Shown piece by piece: positions 59,559-64,000 of a stretch of 64,000 nucleotides of DNA (positions are counted from its first letter, which is position 1; the number at the start of each line of letters is the position of its first letter). The DNA is taken from NCBI RefSeq assembly GCF_036346595.1, contig NZ_CP107834.1, positions 4,216,001 through 4,280,000 of the forward strand, written 5' to 3'. The notes beneath the pieces were generated by a model. It ran no database searches. It saw only the letters and a program-made list of their open reading frames with translations, and had not been told where the DNA came from. Made by a program: the position numbers and the translations under genes. The DNA is from Streptomyces sp. NBC_00525. Lineage in GTDB: Bacteria > Actinomycetota > Actinomycetes > Streptomycetales > Streptomycetaceae.

Positions 59559-59691
59559 GGCGTAACAGTGTCAGACACCGGGGTGTACGCCACCCCTGTT
59601 CGCGGTGTCTGTTACGTGCGGGCTCCGCAGGGGCTCCGCCCGGACGCGCCCTTCCCGCCGCGCGTATCCGTTATGCAACGACAAGCGCGCT

Positions 59692-59713
59692 CTACGCGCG
59701 TAGGCGTTAGAGT
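59692..59713. promoter_or_regulatory. Operator and -10 box of add
   Basis: CTACGCGCGTAG (59692-59703) is a perfect 12-bp palindrome, followed by the consensus -10 TAGAGT (59708-59713). The predicted transcript start coincides with the ATG at 59720. It is the fourth copy of the shared nucleoside operator. Confidence 0.75.
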
Positions 59714-59719
59714 GCGTGA

Positions 59720-60874
59720 ATGATGAGCCCCACCCTCAACGTGCCCGGCCGGGACCAGATCCGGCGGGCCCCCAAGGTCCTTCTGCACGACCACCTCGAC
59801 GGCGGGCTGCGACCCGGCACGATCGTCGATCTCGCCGCCGCGGTCGGTTACGACGCCCTTCCCGAGACCGAGCCCGACAAACTCGGCATCTGGTTCCGGG
59901 AGGCCGCCGACTCCGGATCGCTGGAGCGGTACCTGGAGACGTTCGCCCACACCTGCGCCGTCATGCAGACCCGTGACGCGCTGTTCCGGGTCGCCGCCGA
60001 GTGCGCCGAGGACCTGGCGGCCGACGGTGTCGTCTACGCCGAGGTGCGGTACGCCCCCGAGCAGCATCTGGAAGCCGGGCTGACCCTCGAAGAGGTCGTC
60101 GAGGCCGTCAACGAGGGGTTCCGCGAGGGCGAGCGGCGGGCCAGGCAGGACGGCAACCGCATCCGCGTCGGCGCCCTGCTCACCGCCATGCGGCACGCCG
60201 CGCGGTCCCTGGAGATCGCCGAACTCGCCAACCGCTACCGCGACCAGGGCGTCGCCGGGTTCGACATCGCGGGCGCCGAGGCCGGCTTCCCGCCCACCCG
60301 GCACCTGGACGCGTTCGAGTACCTCAAGCGCGAGAACAACCACTTCACGATCCACGCGGGCGAGGCGTTCGGACTGCCGTCCATCTGGCAGGCCATTCAG
60401 TGGTGCGGCGCCGACCGGCTCGGACACGGGGTCCGCATCATCGACGACATCGAGGTCGCCGAGGACGGCTCGGTGAAGCTGGGCCGGCTCGCCTCGTACG
60501 TACGGGACAAGCGCATCCCGCTGGAGATGTGCCCGACCTCCAACCTGCAGACCGGGGCGGCCACCTCGTACGCCGAGCACCCCATCGGGCTGCTGCGCAA
60601 GCTGCACTTCCGGGCCACCGTCAACACGGACAACCGGCTGATGAGCGGCACCAGCATGAGTCGCGAATTCGAGAAGCTGACCGAGACTTTCGGATACACG
60701 CTCGACGACATGCAATGGTTCACCGTCAACGCGATGAAGTCGGCGTTCATTCCTTTCGATGAACGTCTCGCGATGATCAACGATGTCATCAAGCCCGGAT
60801 ATGCCGAGCTCAAGTCCGAATGGCTTTTCGAGCAGACCGCTGCGACCAGCGTGTCTTCCTCGCTCGCCGGTTGA
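59720..60874 (+). CDS. add: Adenosine deaminase
   Basis: 384 residues from the first of two ATGs (59720 or 59723); the -10 TAGAGT 7 bases upstream makes a leaderless mRNA likely. Zinc ligands and catalytic groups: His23 and His25 (LLHDHLDGG), His212 and Glu215 (TIHAGEAFG), His236 (LGHGVRI) and Asp304 ([14 protein letters not shown]). It converts adenosine or deoxyadenosine to inosine forms. The operator shared with the nucleoside importer, cdd and deoA places it in the same regulon. Confidence 0.96.
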   Translation: MMSPTLNVPGRDQIRRAPKVLLHDHLDGGLRPGTIVDLAAAVGYDALPETEPDKLGIWFREAADSGSLERYLETFAHTCAVMQTRDALFRVAAECAEDLAADGVVYAEVRYAPEQHLEAGLTLEEVVEAVNEGFREGERRARQDGNRIRVGALLTAMRHAARSLEIAELANRYRDQGVAGFDIAGAEAGFPPTRHLDAFEYLKRENNHFTIHAGEAFGLPSIWQAIQWCGADRLGHGVRIIDDIEVAEDGSVKLGRLASYVRDKRIPLEMCPTSNLQTGAATSYAEHPIGLLRKLHFRATVNTDNRLMSGTSMSREFEKLTETFGYTLDDMQWFTVNAMKSAFIPFDERLAMINDVIKPGYAELKSEWLFEQTAATSVSSSLAG

Positions 60875-60886
60875 CGAAACGGCAAG

Positions 60887-60922
60887 GAAAACGGCCGGGG
60901 AAAGGTTTTTCCGGCCGTTTTC
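60887..60922 (+). terminator. Terminator after add
   Basis: 12-bp stem GAAAACGGCCGG (60887-60898) with 60911-60922; the loop AAAGGTTT can pair further. Confidence 0.88.
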
Positions 60923-61009
60923 TCCGGGGTGGCGATGTTTGCGGAGCGGGGCGACGGCTGACTACGTTGCGAAGCCGCTCACATCCCCTTCCCCAAGGAT
61001 GAATGTCAT

Positions 61010-61324
61010 ATGAAGCAGTCTGCTGCCCGGACTCTCGGCGTCGCCGCACTCGGTGCCGCCTTCGCCGCTGCCGCCGCCGGCACCGCCTCGGCCTCCGCGC
61101 TGCCGCTGGAGACCGTGACCAGCGTGGTGCCCGTCGCCGGGGCCGTGGCCGACGCCACCTCGACGCTGCCGGTCCAGGACACCGCCGACCAGCTCCTCGG
61201 CACCAGCCAGACGAAGGTCCTGGGCGACGCCGCCGCCCCGGTCAAGGGCCTCCTCGGCGGCCTGCCCGCCGGTGGGGTGACCGCCAACGGCCTGACCGCC
61301 AACGGTGTGCCGCTCGGCCGCTGA
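61010..61324 (+). CDS. Small secreted protein
   Basis: 104 residues; AAGGA lies upstream of the ATG. A clear signal peptide (TLGVAALGAAFAAAAAGTAS, cleavage near SASA) is followed by ~70 residues rich in Ala, Gly, Leu, Val and Thr with no Cys. Near the end is a TANG-L-TANG-V repeat and a final LGR. It resembles small Streptomyces exported proteins of unknown role. It is too short and simple to assign an activity. Confidence 0.75.
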   Translation: MKQSAARTLGVAALGAAFAAAAAGTASASALPLETVTSVVPVAGAVADATSTLPVQDTADQLLGTSQTKVLGDAAAPVKGLLGGLPAGGVTANGLTANGVPLGR

Positions 61325-61348
61325 TCCGGCAGCAGCCGCAGCACGCCT

Positions 61349-61380
61349 GTGGGCGGGCCCCCCGGTCGGGGCCCGCCCAC
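61349..61380. terminator. Bidirectional terminator between the secreted protein and PspC genes
   Basis: 12-bp stem GTGGGCGGGCCC (61349-61360) with 61369-61380, between convergent genes. Confidence 0.85.
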
Positions 61381-61399
61381 GGTCATGTCCGCCGGACGG

Positions 61400-61606
61400 T
61401 CACCAGGCGGTCGCCGACGACGACGGCCGCTCCTGGGGCAGCAGCAGCCACAGCGCCAGATAGAGCAGGAACTGCGGTCCCGGCAGCAGACACGAGACCA
61501 GGAAGACGACACGCATCGTCGTCGCCGACGTGCCGAAGCGCCTCGCCAGCGCCGCGCACACTCCACCGATCATGCGTCCGTCACGGGGGCGGGCAAGTGC
61601 GGCCAT
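61400..61606 (-). CDS. Small PspC-domain membrane protein
   Basis: 68 residues; AAGGAG lies 6 bases before the ATG on the coding strand. The PspC pattern is complete: LARPRDGRMIGGVCAALARR, FGTSATTMRVVFLVSCLLPG and QFLLYLALWLLLPQE. PspC proteins are membrane-stress or envelope-associated; this is the minimal single-domain form common in actinobacteria. It is transcribed alone. Confidence 0.88.
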   Translation of the reverse strand: MAALARPRDGRMIGGVCAALARRFGTSATTMRVVFLVSCLLPGPQFLLYLALWLLLPQERPSSSATAW

Positions 61607-61697
61607 GGTGAGCTCCTTCGCGAACCGTTGCGGGGAGCAGTCCGTCGTGCTCCCGATGCATCCATCGTCGCGCGACGAACAGGGGCAAAGCATCGCT

Positions 61698-62246
61698 CTA
61701 CGGGGCCATCCCGACCCTGGAAATCGTCGGGGTCGAACCCTGAGCCGCCTCGTTCCCGGCCCGCGACACCACCCGGCGCTCCTGCCCGGCGCGCCGGCGC
61801 AGCCGGGCCCGGCCCGCCGGCACCACCAGGACGTGCGCCAGCGCGACGCCCGCCGTGTTCAGGAACAGCGAGTCGACGTCCACGACCTGCCCCGGCACCC
61901 CGGTCTGCCCCAGCTCGATGGCCAGCGAGATCAGCGAGCCCGCCGCCACCGTACGGGCCAGCGAAAGCCACGGGGACACGTACAGACGGCCCTCGGCCAT
62001 CGGGAGCAGCACCCCCAGCGGCGCCAGCAGCAGCAGCGCCCCGCCGATCTGGCGGAACGCGGCGGCCGGGCCGAGGGACAGGTCGGCCTTGATGCCGGCG
62101 AGCGGTGAGAAGTTGGCGGCGGTCACCCACGGCACGTCCAGCGGGCGCAGAGTGAGCCACCCGACGATCAGCAGATGCGCGAGGAGCAGCGACACCCCTG
62201 CCGCGCGGAAACGGATGACGGCCTGACCGTCCGTACTGTGACGCAC
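61698..62246 (-). CDS. VanZ family membrane protein
   Basis: 182 residues from GTG 62244-62246 (weak site; start provisional). There are about four helices: GVSLLLAHLLIVGWLTLRPL, GGALLLLAPLGVLLPMA, WLSLARTVAAGSLISLAIEL and FLNTAGVALAHVLVV. The family motif E-L-G-Q-T-G-VPGQVVDVDSLFLNTAG is present. VanZ-like proteins are linked to teicoplanin-class glycopeptide tolerance in enterococci, but most homologues, including this one, have no proven role. Confidence 0.85.
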   Translation of the reverse strand: MRHSTDGQAVIRFRAAGVSLLLAHLLIVGWLTLRPLDVPWVTAANFSPLAGIKADLSLGPAAAFRQIGGALLLLAPLGVLLPMAEGRLYVSPWLSLARTVAAGSLISLAIELGQTGVPGQVVDVDSLFLNTAGVALAHVLVVPAGRARLRRRAGQERRVVSRAGNEAAQGSTPTISRVGMAP

Positions 62247-62345
62247 GAAGCCCTAGACGCGGACCGCGGCAGGATCGGTTCCGCAGCTCCCGGGGAGACC
62301 TGCCTCACGGCGTTCCCCGCGCCGCCACCGCGAAACCCGCGCCCC

Positions 62346-62954
62346 TTACGGCGTTCCCACCGTGTCAGGCATCTCCTTCGGGCTCGCCTTCGTCTCCGCC
62401 GTGCACAGATAGCCCCGCGCCGGATAGTCGCCCGGCCCGCCCAGCGTCACCATCTCGTCGGACGTCAGCGACTCGTGCTCCGTGAAGGTGCAGACGATCT
62501 GGGCCAGCGCCTCCGCCGACAGGTCCTCCGGCTGCACGCTGAGCCGCAGCACCCCCTTCGCGTCGCCCGCGCGCGGACCCGACACACGGAGCCCCTCGGG
62601 GACGTTCGTGGAGAAGCCCGCCTGCCGCTCGTCCGCCGTGGGCGGCCTGCGCAGCTCGTCCAGCAGCCCGGTCGCGGTGCCCAGCCGGTCCCCGCGCGCC
62701 TCCTGGACCTGCGCCGCGCGGTCCACCGTCACCAGCTGCGAGGCGCACACCAGGTAGATCTCCACCGGGATGCCCCGCCCGGTTTGCGCCGCGTCCGAGG
62801 CGGGCATCGCGCACGGCACCCGGGACGGAGCGGCACCGGCGTCCACCGGCACCGAGGTCGTACGGATGCCGCAGCCCGTCGCCAGTGCGGCACAGAGTGC
62901 GGCACCTGCCAGGGCGGCGGCGGTTCGGAGCCCCCGGCGTTCGCTGCGCCTCAC
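62346..62954 (-). CDS. Lipoprotein coupled to the AfsQ2-like kinase (AfsQ3-like)
   Basis: 202 residues from GTG 62952-62954, overlapping the kinase stop (GTGA), so translation is coupled. The signal peptide ends in a lipobox (ALCAALATGCGIR). The mature part has IPVEIYLVCASQLVTVDR, ATGLLDELRRPPTADERQAG, VSGPRAGDAKGVLRLSVQ and LAQIVCTFTEHESL, a GerMN-like pattern seen in lipoproteins beside actinobacterial kinases (compare LpqB with MtrAB). By position it matches the lipoprotein of the S. coelicolor afsQ1-Q2-Q3 operon and may modulate the sensor from outside. Confidence 0.8.
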   Translation of the reverse strand: MRRSERRGLRTAAALAGAALCAALATGCGIRTTSVPVDAGAAPSRVPCAMPASDAAQTGRGIPVEIYLVCASQLVTVDRAAQVQEARGDRLGTATGLLDELRRPPTADERQAGFSTNVPEGLRVSGPRAGDAKGVLRLSVQPEDLSAEALAQIVCTFTEHESLTSDEMVTLGGPGDYPARGYLCTAETKASPKEMPDTVGTP

Positions 62955-64000
62955 GTCGAGTCGTCCTCCTGGTGGTCCGGTATCGGTGCGTCGTGGTCGC
63001 CGGCGGTACGGCTCGGCGCGCCGGCGTCGCGCGGCAGCCGCAGGACGAAGACCGCGCCGTCCCCGTCCGGCGAATTGTGCGCGGTGATGTCGCCGTTGTG
63101 GATGTGCGCGTTCTCCACGGCGATGGACAGCCCGAGCCCGCTGCCGTCCGAGCGCGGCCGGGAGGCGCTGGCCTTGTAGAAGCGGTCGAAGACGTGCGGC
63201 AGGACGTCCTCGGGGATGCCGGGCCCGTGGTCGCGGACCTCGATGACCAGTTCCTCGCCCTCGATGCGCACCGACACCCGCACCGGCGAACCGCCGTGCT
63301 TGAGCGCGTTGCCGATCAGGTTGGCCAGGATCACGTCGAGCCGGCGCGGATCGAGGCGGACCATCGTGCCGCGCTCGGCGTCCAGCTCCACCGCGTCCAG
63401 CCACGCACGGGCGTCGATGCAGGCGGTCACCTGGTCGGCCACGTCCACGGTGTCCAGGACCAGCCGGGCCGTGCCCGCGTCGAAGCGGGTGACCTCCATC
63501 AGGTTCTCGACCAGGTTGTTCAGCCGCCGGGTCTCGCTGACCACCAGGTTCACGGCGGGCGCGATCATCGGATCGAGGCTGTCGACCTCGTCCTCCAGCA
63601 CCTCCGTGACCGCGGTGAGCGCCGTCAGCGGGGTGCGCAGCTCGTGCGACATGTCGGCGACGAAGCGGCGGCTTGCCTCCTCGCGCGCGCTCATGTCGGC
63701 GACCTTCTTCTCCAGCGAACTGGCCGTCCTGTTGAACGTGCGCGACAGATCGGCCAGTTCATCGGTGCCGGACACGTCGAGCCGGGTGTCGAGCTTGCCC
63801 TCGCCCAGCTTGCGGGCCGCGTCCCCGAGCCGCTGCACCGGCCGCAGCACGGTCGTCGCGGCCGCCTGCGCCAGCAGCGCCGAGCCGACCAGCGCGAGCG
63901 CCGTGGCGATGCCCAGCGACCAGGCGAGCGAGGAGAGGTCCTGACGCTCCTGGTCGAGCGACTTCAGCATGTAACCGGTCGGCCCGCCGCCGATGATCTT
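62951..64000 (-). CDS. afsQ2: Sensor histidine kinase, AfsQ2-like (N-terminus beyond window)
   Basis: The last 349 codons are present; the frame runs off the right edge at 64000. Order: a membrane helix (LGIATALALVGSALLAQAAA), HAMP (RPVQRLGDAARKLGEGKLDT), the H-box ADMSHELRTPLTAL (coded near 63638-63656), the N-box LANLIGNALKHGG, G1 VRDHGPGIPED, F-box FDRFYK and G2 GSGLGLSI. It is an intact OmpR-type sensor kinase. The assignment to AfsQ2, which controls secondary metabolism and nitrogen-related responses in S. coelicolor, rests on gene order with the coupled lipoprotein. Confidence 0.85.
   Translation of the reverse strand, partial: KIIGGGPTGYMLKSLDQERQDLSSLAWSLGIATALALVGSALLAQAAATTVLRPVQRLGDAARKLGEGKLDTRLDVSGTDELADLSRTFNRTASSLEKKVADMSAREEASRRFVADMSHELRTPLTALTAVTEVLEDEVDSLDPMIAPAVNLVVSETRRLNNLVENLMEVTRFDAGTARLVLDTVDVADQVTACIDARAWLDAVELDAERGTMVRLDPRRLDVILANLIGNALKHGGSPVRVSVRIEGEELVIEVRDHGPGIPEDVLPHVFDRFYKASASRPRSDGSGLGLSIAVENAHIHNGDITAHNSPDGDGAVFVLRLPRDAGAPSRTAGDHDAPIPDHQEDDST

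Overview
The window is a stretch of Streptomyces chromosome. GC content is very high, third codon positions are G/C-rich, GTG/TTG starts are frequent, and most genes carry purine-rich ribosome binding sites. Several leaders look leaderless, with TAGNNT/TANNNT -10 boxes. From memory, gene order follows the S. coelicolor core chromosome from purH to the afsQ two-component system. I see no phage, insertion sequence, CRISPR array, rRNA or tRNA.

Layout. 1-9.9 kb: end of purH, an RDD membrane protein, folD with DUF3017, malate dehydrogenase, a PEP-mutase-like enzyme, an AhpD-like protein divergent from a MocR regulator, ornithine aminotransferase, tryptophanyl-tRNA synthetase and a 2H phosphoesterase. 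9.9-20.8 kb: a DprE1/DprE2-like pair, BrkB, a D,D-carboxypeptidase, a metallophosphoesterase, a membrane-anchored peptide-binding protein, TetR and MarR regulators and two poorly known proteins. 20.9-24.4 kb: the sdhCDAB operon. 24.6-33 kb: a degenerate OHCU-decarboxylase homologue, a GH20 hexosaminidase, a DUF4328 protein, an ECF sigma factor with a coupled membrane protein, an L,D-transpeptidase and a LeuE exporter.

33-43.8 kb holds a surface glycopolymer locus: a methyltransferase, a YfhO-type membrane protein, two polysialyltransferase-like enzymes, a GT2, a DUF6716 glycosyltransferase, a CMP-nonulosonate synthetase fused to a HAD phosphatase, and a NeuB-type synthase. It resembles the S. 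coelicolor region linked to Kdn-containing teichulosonic acid.

44-60.9 kb is dominated by nucleoside salvage: a BMP-family lipoprotein, ABC ATPase, two permeases, cytidine deaminase, thymidine phosphorylase and adenosine deaminase. Four promoters here carry the same TACGCGCGTA-type palindrome at or beside the -10 box. No regulator encoded locally obviously fits it, so these genes look like one regulon controlled by a repressor encoded elsewhere. Between them lie a Uma2 protein, a STAS protein, a SnoaL-tailed ECF sigma factor, a second L,D-transpeptidase, an MFS/LysR divergon, a MerR regulator and a serine-less alpha/beta hydrolase. The right edge (61-64 kb) has a small secreted protein, PspC and VanZ proteins, and the start of the afsQ2-afsQ3-like kinase/lipoprotein operon, cut by the window end.
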